Shown piece after piece: positions 1-8,874 of a stretch of DNA of 12,918 nucleotides. Position numbers and translations under genes: made by a program. Source of the stretch: Enterococcus diestrammenae (GTDB lineage Bacteria > Bacillota > Bacilli > Lactobacillales > Enterococcaceae). The notes under the pieces were generated by a model. It was not told the origin of the DNA. It did no database searches and was given only the letters and a program-made list of their open reading frames with translations. Position 1 is the stretch's first letter; each line of letters opens with the position of its first letter. The stretch is taken from positions 1 through 12,918 of the forward strand of contig NZ_MAEI01000044.1 in the NCBI RefSeq assembly GCF_009933255.1. The letters run 5' to 3'.

Positions 1-131
1 ATGAAATCATCCTAACATCAGGGTCACTACATTAAAGAAATTAAAAGTGATGTTTAAAAGCAATCGACTGAACTTTATTAGTCATTATTTCTGACTCAAT
101 AAGGTTCGAATCAAACGAAGAGCAACAACTT

Positions 132-173
132 TATAGCGATGACATTACGTTAGAAAGTGGTGTCATCGCTATA
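132..173 (+). terminator. Perfect 13-bp hairpin upstream of the RiPP operon
   Basis: TATAGCGATGACA (132-144) pairs perfectly with TGTCATCGCTATA (161-173) around a 16-base loop. No T run follows, so it is not a classic intrinsic terminator; it could be an attenuator, an RNA-processing or stability hairpin, or a protein-binding dyad. It ends just before the first ribosome binding site of the operon. In RiPP operons a hairpin often lies between the precursor gene and the modification genes, so an upstream precursor outside the window is possible. The rest of 1-180 shows no convincing gene. Confidence 0.5.
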
Positions 174-285
174 TTGAAAGGTGTGAATTCCTACGAATAA
201 TCTAACTAAGGGTGAAAGTTTAAAATATGAAAAGCTAAACAGTCTGTTTTTCAGTACTGCTATTTCGGTACTAACTGGAATTTGC

Positions 286-822
286 TTGCTAGTGTTTATC
301 TTGCTCGGTAGTATTCTCCCGTTTGAGTCAACGATTTTGATTAGTATGACTTTACCTATTTTAGTTTCTCTGTTTATTATTCCTTTGATATATATCTTGG
401 TTTTATCGAGAAGCAATCGGAATCTCTTAGATCTAAAATGTAGAAAACGAGAAATAGCTTATACCGCTGTTGGAATTTTGCTTTTTTCGTTGATTTACTT
501 TGTTACTAATAAAGATAAGTTTGGTAGTCAAATTACTTTATTTCTAATGATTCACTATATGATAGCGGCCTTTTGTGAAGAGTTCTTGTATCGAAATATC
601 ATTTTAAAAAGATTACTAGAGTCTTGGGGAATTATTTCTAGTATCATTATCAGTTCGGTAATTTTTTCAGTGATTGGACATATTGGAGAATCGCCAGTGG
701 ACAATTTGATTTACAGGTTTCCATTAGGCGTTTTCTTTTGTATCTTTCGCTTAAAATCAAAATCATTGTTATATACCTCAGCTATACATGCATTTTATAA
801 CTTAATTTTGATTGCTGCGTAG
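286..822 (+). CDS. CPBP family intramembrane metalloprotease / bacteriocin self-immunity protein
   Basis: Polytopic membrane protein with the motifs of the CPBP (CAAX protease and bacteriocin-processing) family. The glutamate pair and arginine EEFLYR lie at about residues 98-103 (counted from the TTG at 286), a Phe...His motif (FSVIGH) at 127-132 and HAFYN at 168-172. These residues form the metal and catalytic site in known members. In Gram-positive peptide clusters such proteins act in immunity or in leader cleavage. The start is unclear. The TTG at 286 lies inside the first hydrophobic helix and has no good ribosome binding site. The frame stays open back to 187, where an ATT codon follows GAAAGGTG at a proper distance, but no ATG, GTG or TTG occurs between. 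Either an ATT start or a one-base error after the GTG at 183 is likely, adding about 33 residues. First gene of a co-directional six-gene run. Confidence 0.8.
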   Translation: MLVFILLGSILPFESTILISMTLPILVSLFIIPLIYILVLSRSNRNLLDLKCRKREIAYTAVGILLFSLIYFVTNKDKFGSQITLFLMIHYMIAAFCEEFLYRNIILKRLLESWGIISSIIISSVIFSVIGHIGESPVDNLIYRFPLGVFFCIFRLKSKSLLYTSAIHAFYNLILIAA

Positions 823-867
823 AAGTACTGAACAGGAGAAATAGGAAAGAAAAAAGGGGGAAGACTC

Positions 868-1305
868 TTGTTTAAAAGAATAGTGAGGTTTATTTTTCCG
901 ATTTTATTTGTACTATTGTGGATATACAACGTCCTACAAATTAAAACTTTCAACTTATTATCAGTGTTTTTCTTAATTGTTCTTATCCCGATAGTTCTTT
1001 ATTCATTGTCTGTCGTGTTTATTGTACCAAGTGTTGGAAGTATCAAAAGATGTATCGTTATGGACGTCGTTTTATCAATTGGATATTCATTCGCATTGTT
1101 CTTCTCTATTGGTTTAATAGTATCAGAGAAAGTTGTCAATCAAATTAAAGCAAACACAGAAGAACTTGCTGGAAAATCAGGAAATTTAACAATTGCAGAT
1201 GTAAATTTCAGCAATAATTTTTCGACCATATTAATGATATTTTTATTAACGTTTGTAATCATTGAGCTTTTTAGAATTATAGTCAAAAAAATGAAAAGAG
1301 GATAG
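868..1305 (+). CDS. Small four-helix membrane protein of the RiPP operon
   Basis: I do not recognise the family. The 145 residues form about four hydrophobic segments (roughly 5-24, 28-52, 64-87 and 117-138) with basic ends (FKRIVR at the start, KKMKRG at the end) and one hydrophilic loop at about 90-115. The TTG start is supported by the purine-rich AAAAAGGGGGAAG just upstream; no better start exists. It ends two bases before the radical SAM gene, so the two are almost certainly co-transcribed and translationally linked. Position between the CPBP protein and the maturase suggests an immunity or export-accessory role, by analogy with the small membrane proteins of sactipeptide clusters such as alb; no sequence motif proves this. 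Confidence 0.7.
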   Translation: MFKRIVRFIFPILFVLLWIYNVLQIKTFNLLSVFFLIVLIPIVLYSLSVVFIVPSVGSIKRCIVMDVVLSIGYSFALFFSIGLIVSEKVVNQIKANTEELAGKSGNLTIADVNFSNNFSTILMIFLLTFVIIELFRIIVKKMKRG

Positions 1306-1307
1306 AA

Positions 1308-2537
1308 ATGTATATTAATCCTGATGTAGCTTATGCAAAGGTAAAAGATATTGATATGCTTTTCAATTTTGATAATGGCGTTGTTGCAGGAATTGATCAA
1401 CGAGGGTTGGCATTTTATAAAGATGTAATAAGTCATCAAGTCTCAGAAAAAAATCAATTAACTGATGAGGAATCAGATTTCTTTAACTATCTAATTGAAA
1501 ATGAATTTATTTCAGATAGTCCATTTATAAAGAAAGATCAAGTTGTCACTGCTTACTTACATTTGACAAACAGATGTAATCTACACTGTGTGGGTTGCTA
1601 CTCTTATGATGAGAAAAGAAATCGTGATGAAGATTTAACTCTTGAGGATATGCTTAATGGAATAAGACTGCTTAAAGATGCTGGAATTGAAAACCTTGTT
1701 TTTTCAGGTGGGGAGCCTCTACTAAGACGGGATCTTATTAAAATTTTGAGATTCGCGAAAGTAGAGTGTCAGATACCAAATATTGTATTAATTACAAATG
1801 GGACAGTTTATAACAAAACGATTATTTCTGAAATGTCTAAATTCGTTGATACAGTTTCTGTTTCTGTGGATTCATATTCAGCCGAATGTCCTTCATTTAT
1901 TAGAGATTCAGGTATATTCAATAGAATAATGGATACCGTTTCATTGTTAAAGGAGAATGGAAATAACGTAAATCTCATTCCCACAGTTCATCATTTAAAT
2001 GCAGATAAACTTTTGGAATATGTAAACTTGGCTGAAAAGATGGGAGTATCTGTTAGTTTTAGTATTCTTTCAGCGTGTTTTGAAGGGGAAATGAAAAGAT
2101 TCCTTCCAAATGCTAAAGACATTAGAAGTATCAGTAATTTTATGATTGATAGTGATTTAAGTCTAGAGGATAGTGCAATTAGAGGAGAAACACTACAAGC
2201 AGAAAACTATTGCGGAGCTGGAAAGACTATGATTTCTATTGGTACTGACGGAAACATTTATCCGTGTCATATGCTTATGGAGGAGAAGTTTTGTTTGGGA
2301 AATATTAAAGACCATACGATTGTTCACATGCGTGAGAATACCAATAAACTTTTTTCCTCTATATCGGTAGACAATGTTAAAGGTTGTAATAGATGTGAAT
2401 ACAAATATTTGTGTGGAGGAGGGTGTCGTGCGAGAGCCTATATGAAACATCGTGATATATACAAAAAAGATCCTTATTGCGAGTTATTTTTTAACTATTA
2501 CGAAAATCTAACTACAAATCTTTTTCTAAACAATTAA
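1308..2537 (+). CDS. Radical SAM/SPASM peptide maturase with N-terminal PqqD-like recognition domain
   Basis: A complete 409-residue maturase. Residues 1-75 resemble a PqqD-like RiPP recognition element, which binds the precursor leader in related enzymes. The radical SAM core begins at about 82 and carries the CX3CX2C cluster ligands C90, C94 and C97 (CNLHCVGC) and the SAM-binding GGEP at 134-137. The C-terminal SPASM domain is canonical: C302 and C320 in a CX12GX4C arrangement, then C360, C363, C369 and C373 (CX2CX5CX3C) and a final C391, enough for two auxiliary 4Fe-4S clusters. Enzymes of this layout (AlbA, SkfB, Trn-type) form thioether or other crosslinks on ribosomal peptides in the cytoplasm. 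The ATG has AGAGGAT upstream and follows the previous stop by two bases. The substrate and type of crosslink cannot be told from sequence, and no precursor is adjacent within the window. Confidence 0.92.
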   Translation: MYINPDVAYAKVKDIDMLFNFDNGVVAGIDQRGLAFYKDVISHQVSEKNQLTDEESDFFNYLIENEFISDSPFIKKDQVVTAYLHLTNRCNLHCVGCYSYDEKRNRDEDLTLEDMLNGIRLLKDAGIENLVFSGGEPLLRRDLIKILRFAKVECQIPNIVLITNGTVYNKTIISEMSKFVDTVSVSVDSYSAECPSFIRDSGIFNRIMDTVSLLKENGNNVNLIPTVHHLNADKLLEYVNLAEKMGVSVSFSILSACFEGEMKRFLPNAKDIRSISNFMIDSDLSLEDSAIRGETLQAENYCGAGKTMISIGTDGNIYPCHMLMEEKFCLGNIKDHTIVHMRENTNKLFSSISVDNVKGCNRCEYKYLCGGGCRARAYMKHRDIYKKDPYCELFFNYYENLTTNLFLNN

Positions 2538-2558
2538 TCATAATTTTAGGGGTATGAA

Positions 2559-4223
2559 ATGACTAAGATAATTATGAAGGAAAAAATATTAGTGATACAA
2601 TTTTCTATTCTTTCACTGATAGCTAGCTTAATAGGAATTTCTTTTGCTCCGATTATTCAAAATTTTATCGATGCGATTTCCAAAAAAAATTGGAAAATGT
2701 TTTATATCACCCTGTGTTTATTTTTTATATTTTTGATAATTAACTTTTTATTTCATTTCTTAAGTGTGAAATCTGAGTCTCACCTACTTCAAAAAATCCA
2801 TATTTCGGTTAAAAGTAGAATAATCAGAAGTATTCTTCACATGAATATAACTCAGTATGAAAAATCTACTGTAGGTGAGAAAATTAATCTTTTCAATTAC
2901 GACCTAGAAGTTTTTGAACAGTATTTTCTGGACAATATCTTACAACTAATTCAAAGCTCTTTTATTCTTTTTTTTGCCTTTGGTTATCTGCTATTACTAA
3001 GCCCATTAGTTGCTTTTGTGGTATTTTTTTGTTCTGTTATTTCCTTAATAATTCCTTCCTTACTAGGTAAGAAAATAGATGCATTGACTGAAAAAACTTC
3101 AAGATTGAAAAGTAATTATCTGAATGACCTTAAGGATATTTTTGGAGGATTTACAGTGATCAAATCCTTTCAAGTTGAGGAAAGATTTGAGAAAAGGAAT
3201 CGCAGTTTTTTAGAACAGATGGAGAATAATCAACAAAAACTAAAAAATCAAAATGGTGCTTATAATTTGATGATGGGAACGCTCCAGTATTTCAATTTGA
3301 TTATTTGTTTATGTACAAGCGGCTTTTTAGTTTTATCAAACAGGTTATCATTGGGCGAGATGGTAGCAGTTACTCAAATGGCAAATATGATAATTCAACC
3401 CTTGCAAGTTTTTGGAACGTCAGTAATAGAGATAATTGGAAGTAAAACTATACGAACTAAGTTAGAAAAATATGTAGACAAAATAGATTCTCCTACTGAA
3501 ATGCCCAATATTTTGGATGAACCATTTGAAAAACTTCAGTTGAAAAATGTCAGTTATGAGTCAGAAAAGGGTATAACAATTTTAGATAATATCAATTTGG
3601 TTTTTGAAAAGGGTAAAAAATATGCCATTGTTGGTAAGAGTGGAAGTGGAAAAACTACTTTGCTAAAAATTATCGGTGGATTATTGAATTGTTATAGTGG
3701 TGAAATAATCTATAACGGAAAAAATCTAAGCAAATCAGATGAGAAGATAAGATCTTCATTTGCCCATCAGGAACCGTATATCTTCAATGATAATCTAAAA
3801 AATAATATTACACTTTTGTCTGAACGAAGTAAGAAGGAAGTAGAAAAAGCTATCCGTATGGCTAAGCTTCCTAGGATTAGGGCTCGATATGGAAGTTCTA
3901 AATTTAGTGAAAATGGGAATTCACTATCTGGTGGTGAAAAGCAAAGGATAGCTATTGCAAGATTAATTGCAGATCAATCAAACCTGCTCCTTATGGATGA
4001 AGTGACTTCAGCATTGGATTATAAAACAGGAGGAGATATTTTGGAAGAACTTCTGTCAATAGTAGACTATACAATTGTTTTTATCACGCATGATCTTCGA
4101 GAAAATATTTTGGGTTCTGTTGATGAGGTGATTTTTATTGATAACGGCACTATCGTTGAACAAGGTAGTTATTCGGAAATTTTGAACCATGATGGACTCT
4201 TTAAAAAATTGAAAAACTCCTGA
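2559..4223 (+). CDS. ABC transporter, fused permease and ATPase (peptide exporter)
   Basis: A 554-residue half-transporter. Residues 1 to about 310 hold the transmembrane domain with about six helices; the nucleotide-binding domain follows, with Walker A GKSGSGKTT at about 358-366, signature LSGGEKQR near 455, Walker B LLLMDE near 475 with the D-loop SALD, and the switch histidine in THD. It probably acts as a homodimer that exports the modified peptide. The N-terminus lacks a C39 cysteine peptidase domain, so it would not cleave a double-glycine leader itself; another protease, perhaps the CPBP protein, may do so. The ATG is preceded by AGGGG, and the gene follows the radical SAM gene by 21 bases. 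Family membership is certain; the cargo is inferred from context. Confidence 0.9.
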   Translation: MTKIIMKEKILVIQFSILSLIASLIGISFAPIIQNFIDAISKKNWKMFYITLCLFFIFLIINFLFHFLSVKSESHLLQKIHISVKSRIIRSILHMNITQYEKSTVGEKINLFNYDLEVFEQYFLDNILQLIQSSFILFFAFGYLLLLSPLVAFVVFFCSVISLIIPSLLGKKIDALTEKTSRLKSNYLNDLKDIFGGFTVIKSFQVEERFEKRNRSFLEQMENNQQKLKNQNGAYNLMMGTLQYFNLIICLCTSGFLVLSNRLSLGEMVAVTQMANMIIQPLQVFGTSVIEIIGSKTIRTKLEKYVDKIDSPTEMPNILDEPFEKLQLKNVSYESEKGITILDNINLVFEKGKKYAIVGKSGSGKTTLLKIIGGLLNCYSGEIIYNGKNLSKSDEKIRSSFAHQEPYIFNDNLKNNITLLSERSKKEVEKAIRMAKLPRIRARYGSSKFSENGNSLSGGEKQRIAIARLIADQSNLLLMDEVTSALDYKTGGDILEELLSIVDYTIVFITHDLRENILGSVDEVIFIDNGTIVEQGSYSEILNHDGLFKKLKNS

Positions 4224-4238
4224 TAAGGAAGGGATTTT

Positions 4239-5126
4239 ATGGAACTATTACTTTCTGTCAATCAATTAGTAAAGAAATATGACACTAAAACAGTCTTAGA
4301 TAATGTTTCATTTGAGATAACGAAAGGGGAAATAGTTGGATTACTTGGAGTAAATGGATCAGGTAAGACTACTTTAATGAAGGTGATACTTGGCCTAACC
4401 TCTTCTGAAGCTGGCGAAATTAAGTATAAGGGAAACTCGAATTATTTGAAGTCCTTTAAAAGTAGAAGGGAATTTGGTTATCTGTTAGATTGTAAATTAT
4501 TTGAATATTTGAGTGGGTATGACAACTTGTATACTGTCGGAAAATATGCAAATCATTGGCAAGGAAAAACTAAGACTGAAATTGCAGAAGAAATTAATGG
4601 ACTATTGGATTTGGTTGACTTACCAAATTCTAAGAAGAGAGTGAAGGGTTATTCATTCGGGATGAAACAGCGACTTGGATTAGCAATGGCTTTAATGGGG
4701 ACACCAGATTTCCTAATATTAGATGAACCGTTTGTGGGTTTAGATCCAGTGGGAATTGAGCACTTACTTGGCTTCATCTCGAATTTGAGAAAGGACTTGG
4801 ATATTACGATATTGATATCGTCACATCAGTTAAATGAAGTTGAGCAGATTAGTGATAGATATTTATATATTACTAATCAGAAAGTTAAGGAAGTGACGAA
4901 AAACTCTAGTAAGAAATACCTTATCAAGTTGAATAATCCAGATAAGCTATTACTTAATCAATTGCAATCAATTGCTGATATAAAGCATAACGATGTTTTA
5001 TTTGAGGCAAAGAATGAACTGATTGATAGGGTTTTAAAGATTATCTATCAAAATCATGGGGAGATTACTGATATTCAGGTAACGAATGATAATTTGGTAG
5101 ATTTATTTAGAGGTGATTCTAAATGA
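4239..5126 (+). CDS. ABC transporter ATP-binding protein (immunity-type, LanF/CcmA-like)
   Basis: A free-standing 295-residue ATPase. Walker A GVNGSGKTT is at 37-45, the signature YSFGMKQRLG at 138-147, Walker B FLILDEP at 158-164 with the D-loop GLDP, and the switch histidine in SSHQ at 196. About 80 residues after the ATPase core form a C-terminal extension common in this subfamily. Its stop codon overlaps the start of the next gene in ATGA, which predicts translational coupling with its membrane partner. Such ATPase plus ABC-2 permease pairs expel the producer's own bacteriocin from the membrane (LanFEG type); that role here is inferred from the operon. A good ribosome binding site (AAGGAAGGGA) precedes the ATG. 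Confidence 0.9.
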   Translation: MELLLSVNQLVKKYDTKTVLDNVSFEITKGEIVGLLGVNGSGKTTLMKVILGLTSSEAGEIKYKGNSNYLKSFKSRREFGYLLDCKLFEYLSGYDNLYTVGKYANHWQGKTKTEIAEEINGLLDLVDLPNSKKRVKGYSFGMKQRLGLAMALMGTPDFLILDEPFVGLDPVGIEHLLGFISNLRKDLDITILISSHQLNEVEQISDRYLYITNQKVKEVTKNSSKKYLIKLNNPDKLLLNQLQSIADIKHNDVLFEAKNELIDRVLKIIYQNHGEITDIQVTNDNLVDLFRGDSK

Positions 5127-5875
5127 GGGATGTTATCAACGTAGAACTATTTAAAATGTGGAAAAGAAAAATTTTTATTGGTATTTTTTTACTTAGTAAT
5201 TTTTCTTTAGTCTATTCTTTGGGAATTTATTTCAATTGGAGTTTCATAGATATAAATGGGAAATTAGATCTTATCTCTTTTTCTACAAGTATGTGGGCCT
5301 TATTAATGATGCTCGGAATTCCACTTGTCTTATTTACTTTCTTAGCTGCAGGGACTCTAGGTGGAGAAATTTCTGATGGGCAATTCACGTTAGAAATCAC
5401 ACGAGTCAGATCAATAAAATCATTGGCTTTAGGGAAGTTTATTTCGATTGTAGAGGTATTAGTGTCATTTTATATCCTTAGCATGGCTCTTTCCAGTCTA
5501 TACTATATTGTTTTTGTAGCGAGATCAAAAAATGGATTGGGAATCAGTTGGGATATTGAAGGTTACCATAGTCGCTTGCTCCTTGTGAGTATTTGTGGAG
5601 TATTATTTCTTATTATGTTTATTTCTATAGCGATGGTAGTGTCAGTAAACTTCGGAACTTTTAGGGCAGTCCTCTTATCTTTATCTATTTATGTTTTATT
5701 GAAATTTATTTCTAGCATTCAGAGCATTCGTATATGGATACCAGGGTATTATACATTAATTGATGATAATGATTTCTCATTGCTAATAGTAACGTACCAA
5801 TTGTTTATAATGGGATTTATTATTGGAACACTGATTTATGTGACTATTAATTTTTTGGAAAAAAAAGATTACTAG
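5123..5875 (+). CDS. ABC-2 type transporter permease (partner of the upstream ATPase)
   Basis: A 250-residue integral membrane protein with about six hydrophobic segments (around 17-36, 55-78, 105-130, 150-173, 180-196 and 222-243). The short cytoplasmic N-terminus ending in MWKRK and the segment GGEISDGQFTLEITR after the second helix match ABC-2 permeases of the bacitracin/lantibiotic resistance type. It overlaps the upstream ATPase gene by four bases, so the two are probably made as one transporter. It is the last gene of the operon; a strong terminator lies about 100 bases downstream. Substrate unknown; self-immunity to the cluster's peptide is the most likely job. Confidence 0.85.
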   Translation: MRDVINVELFKMWKRKIFIGIFLLSNFSLVYSLGIYFNWSFIDINGKLDLISFSTSMWALLMMLGIPLVLFTFLAAGTLGGEISDGQFTLEITRVRSIKSLALGKFISIVEVLVSFYILSMALSSLYYIVFVARSKNGLGISWDIEGYHSRLLLVSICGVLFLIMFISIAMVVSVNFGTFRAVLLSLSIYVLLKFISSIQSIRIWIPGYYTLIDDNDFSLLIVTYQLFIMGFIIGTLIYVTINFLEKKDY

Positions 5876-5972
5876 TAAAATTATCGACATATAAATAGAG
5901 AAATTTTATATTAATTTAACTAAGTATTCTTATTTTAAGAGCTCCGTATCAATCTTATCAATACCTCCATAC

Positions 5973-6003
5973 AAAAAGGCCCAACTTATGTGAGGCCTTT
6001 TTT
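5973..6003. terminator. Bidirectional intrinsic terminator between convergent genes
   Basis: AAAAAGGCC (5973-5981) pairs with GGCCTTTTT (from 5994) around a 12-base loop. The T run on one side and the A run on the other make it work in both directions. It sits between the end of the ABC permease gene (+) and the end of the TrlF-type gene (-), exactly where both transcripts must stop. Confidence 0.85.
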
Positions 6004-6010
6004 AGTACTT

Positions 6011-8595
6011 TTAATTTTTCCACAAATTATAGATTTCGGTTCTCTTATTAAAGGCTTCTTGTCCACCTTCCATAATATCTACAATCTTATTTTGAATTAG
6101 TTTATCATCAATACTCCCAGTAGTAGTTTCGATCTTTTCTGGATCATATGAAACAGCGATTACTTGCTCAGAATCTCCCAAAACAGGGATATTCGCATTA
6201 TGGGTTGCAAAAATGAATTGGACATCCGGCTTTCTAAGCTTAATCTCTTTAATTATTTCGTTATAGATAACTTGATTATCTAAATCATCTTCAGGCTGAT
6301 CAATCATTATTAAGTTGTTATCTTTTTGCGAAAGAATAAATAGAACTAAAGCCGAAGCCCGTTGACCAATGGAGTGCTTCGTAATAGGTTTTCCATGGTA
6401 ATTTATGGTTATTAAATTTGGTGTTCTGATTTTTAGAAAAGAATTGTAATTTTCTCTTACCCTTTGTTTAACTTTGACTACATGTGATTCGGGTAGCACG
6501 GAAGATATAATTTTTCCTTCATCAAGAAACACATCAATAACTAATGCTGTAAAATCTGGCAGGACTTCTAATAATTGGTTATATCCAGAAGTAGTAACTC
6601 CGGTGCCCTTTAAACTAGATTTCAACTTTGTTAGAAAGGTAGTTTTATTTCCTTTAAACGAAATTGCTAATTGTAAGGAATCTTGACTTGCATTAATTTT
6701 AGCTATCTCACTTTTATAAATATCCAACTCTTCAAGTAAAGCATCATTTCTTTGAGAAATTAAAACTTTAAGCTCAGTAGTTAGTATGTCTTTCTCAGAA
6801 TTATGACTAATAATCTTCTGAATAGATTCAATTAATTCAGCTTCCCTTATTTTCAAATTTGAAAATTCATCTGGATTTAAGTTAGGAATATCAATTTCTC
6901 TTTTGATTTCTGCAAATTCTTCTTCTAAAGAAGTCACAATTGAATTAAATGTGCTTGATAAAGATTCTATTTCATTTTGTGATTTCTCAACAATCGTAAT
7001 TATTTTTTCAATATCTTTTAGCGTATTAGTTATGTTTTTAATCTCTATTTTTAAATCGTTAAATACAGTAGGTATTTCTTCTGAGTCAATGGACTCCAAC
7101 GAAATTAGTTCAGATATATTATCTGACGAGATAATCTCTTTTAGAGCTTGTTTATATTTCTTAACGAATTTATTGATTTTGTCAATAGTCAGTTTATCTT
7201 TTTGAAAGTTTACTTGTTTTGAAAGTTTATCTGATAGTCCTTTTTCTTCAAAAATTTTTATTTTATACTCAATGTCAGATAACGTATTCGATAGATCTGT
7301 AACAGAGTCTATTTTATCTTCCAAGGTTATAAGTTCTTTAATCTTATCTGATATTTCATTTTCAACAGCTAAAGTTTTAGTGTGTAAAGACGGGAGTGCT
7401 TCACCAACCATCTTATCTAATAAATTTAATTCAAATCCATTATCCATTGAAGAGAGATCTTTTTGCCCAAAGTACAATGGTGATTTTAAAATTGAACTTG
7501 CCCTTGCACCTATTACTTGATTGTTTGCATCAGTAACGTGAAGCTGTTCACCTAGAATTCTTTTAATTTTATATGATTTACCGAAGTTATCATACAACTT
7601 TAAAATAATTTGCCCACCAGATCCGAGAAGATTACTAACCACATCTTTTTTGTAATCTGAATCAGATGAAGAGGGGGACATGTCTAGTGCATACCTTATT
7701 GCCTCTATGATGCTTGATTTGCCGCTTCCCCTTATTCCGATTAAACAGTTTAATTCCGCAGATAAATTAATTATTTGCTTATTTAGCTTTCCACCGATAA
7801 ACTCAATTGATTGAATATAACCGTGAGTTATTTCCGGTTTTGTAGAAGAAATTCGATTTTTGAAATCTTTAAAAGCGAGCATTACAGCATCAAAACAGTT
7901 ATCTCCAATTTTTATGTAGCTATGTTTCCCTTTACCAATATCCAAAATCGATTTACAGTCAGAGCCCTCAATATAGGGTAGTTCGTAACCCATCCACTCT
8001 TTGATTTGCCGCATTTTATCTCTAGTTCTACCTTTTTGTAAACCGAGAATTCGAGATTTGAAATCTGAGTGGTTCGCTAACGAGTTTATGAGGCCGCCAT
8101 TACATTCTTCATAAAAACCGCTTTTTTGCTCTATGTGCGCCATTAGAATAAAATAGTCTTTACCATAAGAATTTAATGTGGACATTACTTGTGGAAGGTC
8201 TTGAGCGCATCTTGTATTTTCGTTCTCTCGATTGTCTATGTTTTTAAATACCTCATCTAGGAACTGATTAATTGATTCTTTCTGTCCGTTAATCCAATCG
8301 GTATCTTTAAATACTATTAGACAATGAATACCATTAGAACCTTCTTTAACAGATAGTTCAACACCAGGAAGAAGAATAATATCGGATTTATTAGCTTTTT
8401 TTTGAGTGCTTTGAATTCTCCTAAATCGAATTTATTGTGATTGGTAATAACCCCTAATCCGATTTTTTCTTCCTTTAATTTATCAATATAGTCCGAAACA
8501 AATCTGTCCTCATCTCCTGAATATTTGAATTCTTTATCTTTTCTGGTGTGAAGATGAAAGTCTGCGCGAATCCATTGAGTACCATTTTCAAACAT
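6011..8595 (-). pseudogene. TrlF-type PHP-domain / SMC-like ATPase, one frameshift
   Basis: Reading from 8595, the first 67 codons give a PHP phosphoesterase start: DFHLHT at about 12-17 and TNHN at about 51-54. The frame is then lost in a run of eight A residues (8396-8403). In the other frame the protein continues without stops: LLPGVELS, then MAHIE (further PHP metal-site motifs), Walker A GIRGSGKSS at about 287-295, a long coiled-coil-rich middle, ABC signature SIGQRA near 742, Walker B LIMIDQPEDDLD near 762-773 and the switch histidine in FATHN. Restored length is about 861 residues, normal for PHP-ATPase fusions annotated as TrlF family; SMC/RecF-like members are suspected of nucleic-acid or defence roles, but the reaction is not known to me. 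A strong GGGAGG precedes the ATG. Read as is, a 92-residue stub and a 724-residue ATPase piece starting at 8185 would result. Sequencing error, slippage or true inactivation are all possible. Confidence 0.85.
8396..8403 (-). other. Homopolymer frameshift site in the TrlF-type gene
   Basis: Eight consecutive A residues on the coding strand. One added A (or removal of two) joins the two PHP-domain halves into a single open frame with no stop, giving ALKKKANKSDIILLPGVELS across the site. The coding sequence on both sides is otherwise undamaged, which argues for a recent or reversible event. Confidence 0.85.
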
Positions 8596-8618
8596 ATTTT
8601 TCCTCCCGATTTTTGGTA

Positions 8619-8648
8619 TGTATATTGATAAATGTACATCATTGGAAA
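8619..8648 (-). promoter_or_regulatory. Candidate promoter of the TrlF-type gene
   Basis: On the minus strand, TTTCCA (8648-8643) and TATACA (8624-8619) are separated by 18 bases. Transcription would begin near 8612, a few bases before the GGGAGG ribosome binding site (8607-8601) and the ATG at 8595. The -35 box is weak, so this is a suggestion only. Confidence 0.35.
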
Positions 8649-8715
8649 CGCTTTGTATAGATGATAAGATAAAACAAATGTGTTTTGCAAATTAGATTTG
8701 TGTATTGTGACCCCA

Positions 8716-8753
8716 ATCGCAAAGATACCTCGTGATTGAGGTATCTTTGCGAT
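8716..8753. terminator. Perfect 16-bp hairpin
   Basis: ATCGCAAAGATACCTC (8716-8731) pairs perfectly with GAGGTATCTTTGCGAT (8738-8753) around the loop GTGATT. It lies 10 bases beyond the stop of the surface-protein tail on the minus strand, so it is probably that lost gene's terminator. It also insulates the TrlF-type gene. A T-rich stretch follows on the plus strand rather than the minus strand, so the direction is not certain. Confidence 0.65.
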
Positions 8754-8763
8754 ATTTATAGAA

Positions 8764-8874
8764 TTATTTTTTTCGTTTCCATAAATAAACACTAGAAGAG
8801 ATTGTAATAAAAAGTACTCCAATCAATACTAATCTAGTGTTAGTATAAACCGTCTCGTAATAATCAGTTTGCGG
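8764..8874 (-). pseudogene. C-terminal sorting tail of a lost cell-wall surface protein
   Basis: The minus strand encodes PQTDYYETVYTNTRLVLIG..., a hydrophobic segment of about 20 residues, and the basic end YLWKRKK followed by a stop. This is the usual form of a Gram-positive LPxTG sorting signal; PQT at the upstream edge may be what is left of the LPxTG box, since a stop codon now stands before it and the glycine is missing. No start or upstream body remains. A strong hairpin follows the stop. The fragment overlaps the start of the methyltransferase remnant on the other strand, so the breakpoint lies within about 8845-8875. Short length makes chance possible. Confidence 0.5.

Noticed and set aside
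150..416. Minus-strand frame over the hairpin and the CPBP gene start
   Set aside because: Antisense to a well-supported membrane protein and runs through the hairpin; no ribosome binding site.
6474..7520. Plus-strand frames of 70-100 codons inside the PHP-ATPase gene
   Set aside because: They are serine-rich reverse-strand readings of the coiled-coil region, without ribosome binding sites.
8185..8185. ATG at 8185 as the true start of a separate ATPase gene
   Set aside because: No ribosome binding site precedes it, and the same frame continues upstream through clear PHP-domain sequence to the A8 run, so it is an internal methionine.
8475..8822. Minus-strand frame of 115 codons across the hairpin and the start of the PHP-ATPase
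   Set aside because: It overlaps the real N-terminus and ribosome binding site of the PHP-ATPase in another frame, reads through the perfect hairpin, and has no protein-like pattern.
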